A stretch of DNA of 30,703 bases, from positions 1 to 30,703 of the forward strand of contig CAZTCX010000028.1 in assembly GCA_964612515.1 (NCBI GenBank), read 5' to 3'. Shown in pieces: positions 7,712 to 15,400 of the stretch. Position 1 is the first letter of the stretch; each line of letters begins with the position of its first letter. This DNA is from SABY01 sp964612515 (GTDB taxonomy: Bacteria; Bacteroidota; Bacteroidia; Bacteroidales; 4484-276). The translations under genes were made by a program, and so were the position numbers. The notes below the pieces were generated by a model. It worked only from the letters and a program-made list of their open reading frames with translations, was not told where the DNA came from and searched no databases.

Positions 7712-8167
7712 ATGATTAAAGTTATCGATTTTGATATTTCTGACAAAGAGCATTATCAGCAGGCGCTGGCCATCCGGGAGCTGGTTTTCATTGAAGAGCA
7801 ACAGGTGGAGCGGGCGCTTGAAGTAGAAAATGAAGCGCAGGCGCATTACTATCTGCTACTGCTCGACGGGCTTCCCATTGCCACCGGGCGCTGGCGCAAA
7901 ACCAGCCGCGGCATAAAGCTGGAGCGCTTTGCGGTGCTGCCGCAATTTCGCAACCAAAACTATGGCAGCATACTTCTGGAGCATATCCTGAAACAACTCG
8001 ATTCCCGACCTGAAGAGCTTTATCTGCATGCCCAACTCAAGGCCATTCCTTATTATGAGCGTCAGGGATTTTGCAAACAGGGCGACATGTTTACGGAAGC
8101 CAATATCCAGCATTATCTGATGATCAAAATCAAAATAGCGGAGTTCACATCCAGTTCTTCATCTTGA
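7712..8167 (+). CDS. GNAT-family N-acetyltransferase
   Basis: The 151-residue protein has a GNAT fold. AIRELVFIEEQQV (25-37) matches the first helix region of the ElaA/YjcF-like subgroup. Motif A is RFAVLPQFRNQNYGSILLEHIL, with the acetyl-CoA pyrophosphate-binding R/QxxGxG/S-type loop in the form RNQNYGS. Motif B follows as LYLHAQLKAIPYYERQGFCKQGDMF. The start at 7712 is preferred because the promoter lies over the earlier ATG. The acceptor substrate is not predictable. The last 23 bp overlap, on the opposite strand, the end of the corA-like gene. Confidence 0.88.
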   Translation: MIKVIDFDISDKEHYQQALAIRELVFIEEQQVERALEVENEAQAHYYLLLLDGLPIATGRWRKTSRGIKLERFAVLPQFRNQNYGSILLEHILKQLDSRPEELYLHAQLKAIPYYERQGFCKQGDMFTEANIQHYLMIKIKIAEFTSSSSS

Positions 8168-9056
8168 AATACAGAAGCATAACTATTACCAATGCTGCCA
8201 TCACACCCATCACACCCCAAAAGGCGTAAGGATTTTCCTGAATGGGCAGCACGACATTCATTCCGTAAAGGCCGGTGATGAACGAAAGCGGGAGTACAAT
8301 GGATGAGATGAGTGTGAGGATTTTCATGATCTGGTTGGTGCGGTTGGCCTGCAACGAGTCGAAGGTTTTGGAAAGTCCTTCGATGAGTTCGGCGTAATCC
8401 TCGGTCATGTCCCACAGCTTTTGATAATAGTCGAGAATGTTGCCCCAATAGTCTTCCATATTTTCGGCATAGCCTTCTATTGCGCCACTTTCGAACTTAT
8501 GAAACAAGGGCAGTTGCGGCTTAAAGATGGTGTTGAGCAGAATGATATTTTTCCGCGTGACGGAGATGCGCTCGATGGTCTTTTGGGAATTTTTATTAAA
8601 CAAATCCCGGTTAAGAAACTCCACGTCGCTGCCGATTTTGCGTATCATCGAAAGTGTTTCGGTCATCAGCCTTTCCAGGATATGATAAAGCAAAGCATCG
8701 CTGGTACCAATCTCAAACTCTTCCTTGCGCCGGTGCTGATCCATGGCTTCATTAAAGAGGTCTTTCACAACCCAGTGCGTATTTCCGATGGTAATCACGT
8801 AGTCTTCGCCCCAGAAAATCTTTACCTCTTTGGTTTTCAGAAAACGGTTGATACGATCGAATTTCGGAAAATGGAGGATGATAAAATAATAGTCGTCGTA
8901 AACGTCAACTTTGGGGCGTTGGTTAATCTTGCTGCGGCAGTCGTCGATATCGAGGGGGTGGAAATAGAAATTATCTTTTAGATATTGTAAATCTTCCTCT
9001 TTAGGGTCGATAATGTGGTGCCATTTGATGGTTCCGATTTTAATAGTCTCTATCAT
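8145..9056 (-). CDS. corA: CorA-family Mg2+/Co2+ transporter
   Basis: The 303-residue protein belongs to the CorA/2-TM-GxN family. The N-terminal cytoplasmic part carries DDYYFIILHFPKF and a long helical region (roughly residues 100-235). Two membrane helices lie at the C-terminus, the first ending in the selectivity motif YGMN (GMN at 265-267), followed by the periplasmic loop VVLPIQENPYAF, the second helix and the basic tail FKMKNWM. It forms a pentameric divalent cation channel in the inner membrane. The start MIETIKIGTIKWHHI at 9056 is preferred to an in-frame ATG at 9140, whose 28 extra residues are not family-like. It converges on the GNAT gene with a 23-bp overlap. Confidence 0.9.
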   Translation of the reverse strand: MIETIKIGTIKWHHIIDPKEEDLQYLKDNFYFHPLDIDDCRSKINQRPKVDVYDDYYFIILHFPKFDRINRFLKTKEVKIFWGEDYVITIGNTHWVVKDLFNEAMDQHRRKEEFEIGTSDALLYHILERLMTETLSMIRKIGSDVEFLNRDLFNKNSQKTIERISVTRKNIILLNTIFKPQLPLFHKFESGAIEGYAENMEDYWGNILDYYQKLWDMTEDYAELIEGLSKTFDSLQANRTNQIMKILTLISSIVLPLSFITGLYGMNVVLPIQENPYAFWGVMGVMAALVIVMLLYFKMKNWM

Positions 9057-9398
9057 GAGTCCCCCTGTATTAGGATGTGGTAGTGTGGTGGTGGCTACAT
9101 TCCGTGAATTTTTTTGAGCCGCGAAATTAACAAATTCCATTAAATCTGAACCAGATCACGGTTGGGGATTTTTATTTGATTTTAATAAAGGGCTAATTTA
9201 AGGATGAGCACGGAACGCCAAATTCATTAAGATTATTAATCTTTTTGAAGGGTGACTTTCAAAATTTACTTGTGATTTGTTTGTTTGTGATTTGATGTTT
9301 CGATTCGTTCTCGCAGGGATGGCAACCCTGGAGATTTCTATGCCTCAACATCTGCGAAACTTACATTTTGCTTACTTTTACACCCCAAACGCACTACT
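9057..9398. other. Intergenic region between two divergent genes
   Basis: This 342-bp stretch holds the upstream regions of corA (leftward) and of the 176-residue unknown gene (rightward). Visible structures are a palindrome AAGATTATTAATCTT followed by T residues near 9229, a T/G-rich low-complexity run (TTTGTTTGTTTGTG) near 9275, and a small hairpin CAGGG/CCCTG near 9317. A weak -7-like TACTTTTA lies near 9373. No coding sequence was seen. Confidence 0.5.
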
Positions 9399-9929
9399 AT
9401 GACAACGAAAGAGAAACACATCAACATGCTTCAAGGGCAAATCGACAAGCTCGATCAGAAGCCCTTCGACCTGGAGTCCTGGAAAAAATACACCATCGTG
9501 CTTCTGAGCGCCATCTTTGGCGACGAGAGCCAGAAAATAAAGCAGGTGGAAAAAATCGAGTATGAATACAACAGTTGGTCGCTGCGCGATACTACCGGGC
9601 ACTCGTCGTATCTGGAGTCGTGCAAAAAGCTGGGACGCGAAATCCTTCAGGTGGCCATCATGGAGCTTGAAGATTCTGACATGGTGCAACCGCCGCAAGC
9701 GCGTCAAGGGCAAATAGATATCGATCTTATCATCGATGCGCTCAACGACGAGCTTACAGGCACGCAATACAAAGCGTTGATGAAGCTCTTAAAATCAGAA
9801 CAACTGCCCGAAGAAAAATCCAGGCAGTTGCATGATGTTTTTAAAAATCTAGGTCCGGAAACTATTGCCGCCATCCTTCAGGGAATTTTGCTCCATCAGG
9901 ATTTTGCCGCAGCACTCCCCGACCAATAG
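9399..9929 (+). CDS. Uncharacterised 176-residue protein
   Basis: I do not recognise this protein. It begins MTTKEKHINMLQGQIDKLDQKPFDLESWKKYTIVLLSAIFG, followed by DESQKIKQVEKIEYEYNSWSL; the composition suggests mostly helix in the first 100 residues, with two charged amphipathic segments. A polar linker (QPPQARQGQ, about residues 101-109) separates a second helical region (IDLIIDALNDELTGTQYKALMKLLKS). There is no signal peptide, membrane segment or metal motif. The N-terminal WKKxTxxLLxxIFGxxSxxI pattern vaguely resembles the start of several small uncharacterised bacterial proteins of unknown role. It converges on gcvP with a 2-bp gap. The reading frame is clean and ends normally, so it is likely a real gene. 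Confidence 0.75.
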   Translation: MTTKEKHINMLQGQIDKLDQKPFDLESWKKYTIVLLSAIFGDESQKIKQVEKIEYEYNSWSLRDTTGHSSYLESCKKLGREILQVAIMELEDSDMVQPPQARQGQIDIDLIIDALNDELTGTQYKALMKLLKSEQLPEEKSRQLHDVFKNLGPETIAAILQGILLHQDFAAALPDQ

Positions 9930-9931
9930 GG

Positions 9932-11974
9932 CTATTCCATTTCACCGATGACACTAAACTCGTGGCAGGTGCAAAGCAAGTTGCGGTCGCCCCACGCGTC
10001 GTCTATTTTAGTTACCGGTGGCCAATATTTATCGGCTTTGCTACATTCGATCGGGAAGGCTGCCTGCTGGCGTGAGTAGGGTTTTTCCCAGGTTTCGCTG
10101 GTGAGCAGACACAACGTGTGTGGCGCATTTTTGATCACGTTGTCTTCCTGCGCTGCTTTGCCTTCTTCTATCTCAGCAATTTCTTTACGGATGCTAATCA
10201 TAGCTTCGACAAACCGCTTCAGCTCGCCCAACGGCTCACTTTCGGTAGGTTCTACCATCAGCGTTCCGTGTACCGGGAAAGCTACCGTAGGAGCATGGAA
10301 GCCGTAATCCATAAGTCGCTTGGCAAGGTCGCTCACAGTTACGTTGGCAGATTTGCTAAAGTCGTTGCAGTCGAGGATAAATTCGTGGGCCACACGGTTG
10401 TTACGGCCGGTATAGAGAATTTTATAATGATCGCTCAGGGCATCCTTCAGATAATTGGCTGTGAGGATGGCCATTTCGGTAGCCAGCTTCAGGCCATTGC
10501 CACCCAGCAATTTGATGTAACCATAAGAAATGGGCAGAATGAGTGCGCTTCCATAAGGTGCCGATGAGATAGCTTCGATAGCCTGATCACCGCCGGTTTT
10601 GATGTATGCATTGGTGGGCAGGAACGGCGCAAGATGTTTGGCAACGCCGATAGGTCCTACGCCGGGGCCGCCGCCACCGTGAGGAATTGCAAAAGTTTTA
10701 TGAAGATTTAGATGACAAACGTCAGCACCGACAAGTCCGGGATTGGTAAGCCCTACCTGTGCGTTCATGTTGGCGCCATCCATATATACCTGACCACCAT
10801 TTTTGTGGATGGTATCGATAATGTGGATGATTTCCTGTTCGAACACGCCGTGCGTGGAAGGATAGGTAATCATGAGTGCTGCCAGATTCTCGCGGTGTTT
10901 TTCAGCTTTAGCCTGCAGATCGACGAGGTCAACGTTTCCGTTGTCGTCAGATTTTACAACTACTACCTGCATGCCGGCCATCACCGAGCTGGCGGGGTTG
11001 GTGCCATGCGCCGAAGAAGGAATCAGGCAGATATCGCGATGACCCTGTCCGATGCTTTTCAAGTATTCGCGTATCACCATCAGTCCGGCGTATTCACCCG
11101 AAGCGCCCGAGTTGGGCTGGAAAGACATTGCTGCAAAGCCGGTAATTTCACAAAGATCTTTTTCAAGATTTTTTATCAGCTCCTGGTAACCTGCCGCCTG
11201 ATCGATTGGAACGAAGGGATGCAGACTGCCAAACTCCGGCCATGAGAGTGAGAACAACTCCGCTGCTGCATTGAGTTTCATGGTGCAGGATCCCAGTGGA
11301 ATCATGGTGCGGTTAAGCGCCAGATCGCGGTTTTCGAGTTTCTTCAGGTACCGCATCATTTCCGTTTCGGAATGATAGGTATTAAAAACTTCACTCGTCA
11401 TGAAGTCNNNNNNNNNNNNNNNNNNNNNNNNNNNNNNNNNNNNNNNNNNNNNNNNNNNNNNNNNNNNNNNNNNNNNNNNNNNNNNNNNNNNNNNNNNNNN
11501 NNNNNNNCTGTTGAAAGCCATGATCATGGCTTCGGCGGCAGCGGTGCCTTCGTCGAGCAACGAAGCGTTGGCCAGCGGCAGTCCGGTAAGGTCGGCAACC
11601 ATGGTTTGAAACACTAGTAAAGCTTCCAGCCGTCCTTGCGAAATCTCAGCCTGGTAAGGTGTGTAGGAAGTGTACCAGCCCGGATTTTCGAGAATGTTAC
11701 GTTGGATAACGCCGGGAAGAATGGTGTTGTAATAACCCAGCCCGATGTAGGTTTTGAAAATCTTATTCTTTTGTGCAAGCCCACGCAAGTGCTGGATGTA
11801 TTCGTATTCGTTGATGCCATCCGGCAGATTCAGTGGCTGCTTCATGCGGATAGCTGCCGGCAGGGTTTCATCGATAAGTTGGTCAAGATTTTTAACACCT
11901 ACAACCTGCAGCATTTCGGGCAAGTCGCTATCACTCGATCCATTGTGCCTTCTGGCAAAATTGTTAGTCAGCAT
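9932..11974 (-). CDS. gcvP: Glycine dehydrogenase (decarboxylating), P protein, interrupted by a sequence gap
   Basis: GcvP is the PLP-dependent subunit of the glycine cleavage system: it decarboxylates glycine and passes the aminomethyl group to the H protein. The N-terminal part is present from MLTNNFARRHNG to SLLDEGTAAAEAMIMAFN, the C-terminal part from DFMTSEVFNTYHSETEMMRYL to the end. The PLP lysine is in NLHKTFAIPHGGGGPG (codon 10697-10699). The start at 11974 is chosen because the longer frame would run through the promoter at 12028. About 646 residues are visible and the single-chain form is about 950-960 long, so roughly 300 residues fall in the gap, far more than the 33 codons the 100 N would hold. 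The gene itself is probably intact. Confidence 0.95.
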   Translation of the reverse strand: MLTNNFARRHNGSSDSDLPEMLQVVGVKNLDQLIDETLPAAIRMKQPLNLPDGINEYEYIQHLRGLAQKNKIFKTYIGLGYYNTILPGVIQRNILENPGWYTSYTPYQAEISQGRLEALLVFQTMVADLTGLPLANASLLDEGTAAAEAMIMAFNXXXXXXXXXXXXXXXXXXXXXXXXXXXXXXXXXXDFMTSEVFNTYHSETEMMRYLKKLENRDLALNRTMIPLGSCTMKLNAAAELFSLSWPEFGSLHPFVPIDQAAGYQELIKNLEKDLCEITGFAAMSFQPNSGASGEYAGLMVIREYLKSIGQGHRDICLIPSSAHGTNPASSVMAGMQVVVVKSDDNGNVDLVDLQAKAEKHRENLAALMITYPSTHGVFEQEIIHIIDTIHKNGGQVYMDGANMNAQVGLTNPGLVGADVCHLNLHKTFAIPHGGGGPGVGPIGVAKHLAPFLPTNAYIKTGGDQAIEAISSAPYGSALILPISYGYIKLLGGNGLKLATEMAILTANYLKDALSDHYKILYTGRNNRVAHEFILDCNDFSKSANVTVSDLAKRLMDYGFHAPTVAFPVHGTLMVEPTESEPLGELKRFVEAMISIRKEIAEIEEGKAAQEDNVIKNAPHTLCLLTSETWEKPYSRQQAAFPIECSKADKYWPPVTKIDDAWGDRNLLCTCHEFSVIGEME
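11408..11507. other. Assembly gap of 100 N inside gcvP
   Basis: Exactly 100 N lie here, the usual placeholder for a gap of unknown size. Comparison with the expected GcvP length suggests that about 900 bp are really missing, so coordinates right of this point are offset relative to the genome. Confidence 0.97.
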
Positions 11975-12027
11975 TTTACAGAAATATTTTTTGTTAATGA
12001 ATAAATATTCAAACCTCAATAATGGTA

Positions 12028-12035
12028 CAAAAGTA
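12028..12035 (-). promoter_or_regulatory. -7 promoter element of gcvP
   Basis: Read on the minus strand this is TACTTTTG, a full match to TAnnTTTG, 53 bp upstream of the gcvP ATG. No riboswitch-like conserved structure was recognised in the short leader. Confidence 0.65.
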
Positions 12036-12202
12036 GAATACTTTGCACGAAAAAACGAGGATTGAAAGCTTTTAAACACGCCAATAACAAGGATGTAGGA
12101 CTTTGGGGGTAGTTTGTGAGATATTGTCAAATTAGCGGTGATGCGGTGGTGTTTTTTACATCATAACATTCATCCACGAATTACTCGAATTAGACAAAAT
12201 AA

Positions 12203-12253
12203 CACGAAAAGTTAATTGTGCTAATTCGCTCAATTGGCGAAATTTCATGGACA
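12203..12253 (+). repeat. Left copy of an imperfect repeat flanking the giant gene
   Basis: This stretch shares with 18301-18352 the ordered words CGAAA, CAATTCGC/TAATTCGC, CGAAA and TTCATGGACA. The two lie on either side of the 5.8-kb gene in the same orientation. The alignment was made by eye and has several mismatches and small gaps. Confidence 0.45.
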
Positions 12254-12463
12254 GCATCAATCAGTGGTTTCAGACGAATGACGCATCAACATTTAAATAC
12301 TTATGGGATTGAAGGTTAGGCATCAAGCCGCCAGGTTTAACAAAATATAACAGCAAAAGGGTACCTAAAAGGGACATCCGCACCAACAAAATTAAAAACG
12401 TCATGTTTTAATACGCTAACCAAGTCATTTTTAACAAGGAGAATTAATTAAAACTTTATCATT

Positions 12464-15400
12464 ATGCAAAGAATTTACAACTTTTCAATCATTCTGGTCA
12501 TTGCAGCTTTAATGGCAGCATCCGGTGGCTTAAATGCCGCCACCAGAACAACCGCACAAACTGGAAATTGGAATGTAGCCACCACGTGGGTCGGAGGTAA
12601 CATACCTACCAGCGCTGACAGTGTGGTAGTAAAACATCTTGTGAATGTAAGCGACGGCGACATTTGCAAGCACCTGTATGTAACTCCTGCCGGCACCGTC
12701 CAAAACCTGTCATACGGTACACGAACATTGGTAATTGCCGGAAACCTATGGGTGGATGGCACGATGACAAAATCCAATTATAGCTTTTATGTAAAATTAG
12801 GAGGTAATCTGCACCTTAACGGTGTATGGTCTGACCCGTATTTAAATTTCACCGGAACAACCACACAGACTGTTTCGGCTACGCCAGGAAAAATCTTCAA
12901 GGCCCCGGGAGGTGCTGTTATCTTTCAGGATGACGACCCCACCAGTTCTGTTAAGTTTGCCACTAACCTGACCTTTGACAACATCGAGTTCATTGGCAAT
13001 TTAACGACTGTTGATTTTGCCCCGGGTATTGTGGTGGCCTTTTACACCAAACCCATGCGAAACGCAAACATCATTGGCCACAGCGCTGCTCTAATGATGC
13101 GCAACGGCGCCTATTTAGAGGGTTCAAATTTTAGCAACCTCACACTTAAAGGGTTATTTACTGTGGGTGATAACAATGTATCAACCGGTGAGGTGATCAT
13201 TGCCGATACGTTGCAAAACCTCTCCTACGGAAACCGTACTTTAACGGTGGAAGGCAATTTTACTAACAACGGCCTGATAATGATAACCAATTATAGTTTT
13301 AATTTTTCTTTTAAAGGAAAAGTTACAAATAATGGGAAGTGGGACTGCTCCAATATCTATTTTGATGGGACGACTGATCAACACGTTGCATCGCTGGCTG
13401 GAAAATATTTCAATTGCGACGGATTTGAAGACCGCAATGCCAATTCCAAAATAATCCTGGATAATGATTTGGAAATCCGCAAGGCAGTTGTTAATCTGGG
13501 AGCAGCTACCATGAAAGCTAACGGACACAAAATTGCTCTAAGACAAAATGCTTATTTAACAAATGCAACGATAGACAATGCAAAGTTGGGTGGGATATTC
13601 ATCTGCTACTATAATTGCATCTTTTCTTCCACAACAACAGTTGTAGATACACTGCAGAATCATGGTACTTATGCCTACATGCCAGTTAGTGTGACCGGTA
13701 ACCTGATCAACAATGGCATTATCAGAAAAAGCAACGGTTATGGCATTAATTTAAGTAATTCAGCCAATTTTACCATCAATGGCCCGGTGGATATCGCATC
13801 CCTAACCTTTGCCGGAGCCAGTGACCAAACCCTTTCCGGAAATGCCAATGGAAGCGTCATCAATGTAGCTAACGTGAACGACACCAACGCCGCAAGCGCT
13901 ATTATTTTCAATTCTGACATTACCTTTATCGGGTCAACATGGGATCTCGGTGGAGCAACCATCAGCCTTAACACAGGAAATTTTAATATGCAGGGTGGAA
14001 CGCTGGAAGGCGGCCAACTCACATCCAACGGGAAATACATCCGCCAGCGCGGAAACGCAAGGTTTATCAACATGCACGTAACGGGCACCCGGCTCAAAGG
14101 GATTTGCCAGATTTATGCTGACGCCAACAAATTCACCAACGTAACTGTAGAAGATACATTACAAAATTATTTCTACTACTACACTCCCTCTTTATCAGTG
14201 GATGGCTTGTTCACTAACAATGGCTTAATTACAAGAAGCGATAGCTATGGCCTGAGAATCTATTTACACAATGATTTTGAAAACAATGGCCCGGTGGATA
14301 TCCAATATCTAACCTTTGTGGGAGCTACGGATCAAACTCTTTACAGCACAGCAAAAAGTGGTACCATCACGGTACCTTATGTTAATGATACTGTGGCTGC
14401 AAGCGATATTATATTTGGATCAGATTTTACATTTATCAATTCTGCCTGGGATTTGGCGGGTACAACTATTGATCTTCAGGGTGGAAATCTTACTATGAAG
14501 AATGGAAACCTGCAAAATGGCTTCCTTCACTCCAATGGCAAATTCCTGCGCCAAAACGCAAATTCATTAATTACAAATATGCACGTAAGTGCAACCCGGC
14601 TCAAAGGAATCTGCCAGATTTATGGTGACGGAAACCGCTTCACCGACGTAATCGTAGAAGATACCTTACAAAATTATTTCTACTACTACACTCCCTCTTT
14701 GTCCATTGATGGCTTGTTTACCAACAATGGCTTAATTACACGAAGCAATAGCTATGGCCTGAGAATCTATTTGAACAATGATTTTAAAAACAATGGCCCT
14801 GTGGATATCCAATACCTGACTTTTGTCGGAGCTACTGACCAAACCCTTTACAGCACAGCAAAAAGCGGCACCATCACGGTACCTTATGTTAATGATACTG
14901 TGGCTGCAAGCGATATTATATTTGGGTCAGATTTTACCTTTATCAACTCCGCCTGGAGTCTTGCCGGGGCTACTATCGATCTTCAGGGTGGAAACTTTAC
15001 CATGCAGAATGGAGACCTGCAAAATGGTTCCCTCCACTCCACCGATAAATACATATACCAAAGTGGAAATGCAAGATTTACGAATATGCAGGTAACCGGA
15101 ACGCGGCTCAAAGGGTACTGCCAGGTTAACGGTGATGGAAGTCATTTCACCGACGTAACCGTAGAAGACACTCTGAGAAATTATAACACCTATTATAGCC
15201 CGACGGTAACAACGTCCGGTGATTTTATTAATAATGGGTACATCACATCATGGGGCAGCTACAGCATCTATTTTAATGTTCAGGATGTGGTAATCAACAA
15301 CGGTTATTGGCTTTCACAAAAAATAATTTTCGGTGGCAACGACATGCACTACATCGGGTCACAAAATTCAAAACAATTTAATATTGCGGACATAACTGCC

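Larger units (their letters stand above)
11975..12463. other. Intergenic region between gcvP and the giant secreted protein gene
   Basis: This 489-bp divergent spacer contains the gcvP promoter at its left end and an imperfect repeat at 12203-12253 that is matched beyond the far end of the giant gene. It is AT-rich, shows no coding sequence, and shows no clear -7 element for the rightward gene. AAGGAGAATT at 12436-12445 is purine-rich but lies somewhat far from the ATG at 12464. Confidence 0.5.

Noticed and set aside
8421..8981. 186-residue plus-strand frame opposite corA
   Set aside because: Antisense to conserved CorA sequence, with no family resemblance.
11372..11617. Frames running through the N gap on the plus strand
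   Set aside because: Their continuity depends on unknown bases, and they are antisense to gcvP.
9932..11974. gcvP considered as a truncated or split pseudogene
   Set aside because: Both flanks of the gap are in frame with intact conserved blocks; the missing length is best explained by the placeholder gap.
14147..15175. Regular 507-bp repeats considered as a CRISPR or satellite array
   Set aside because: The units are far too long for CRISPR, stay in frame, and encode conserved protein repeats.
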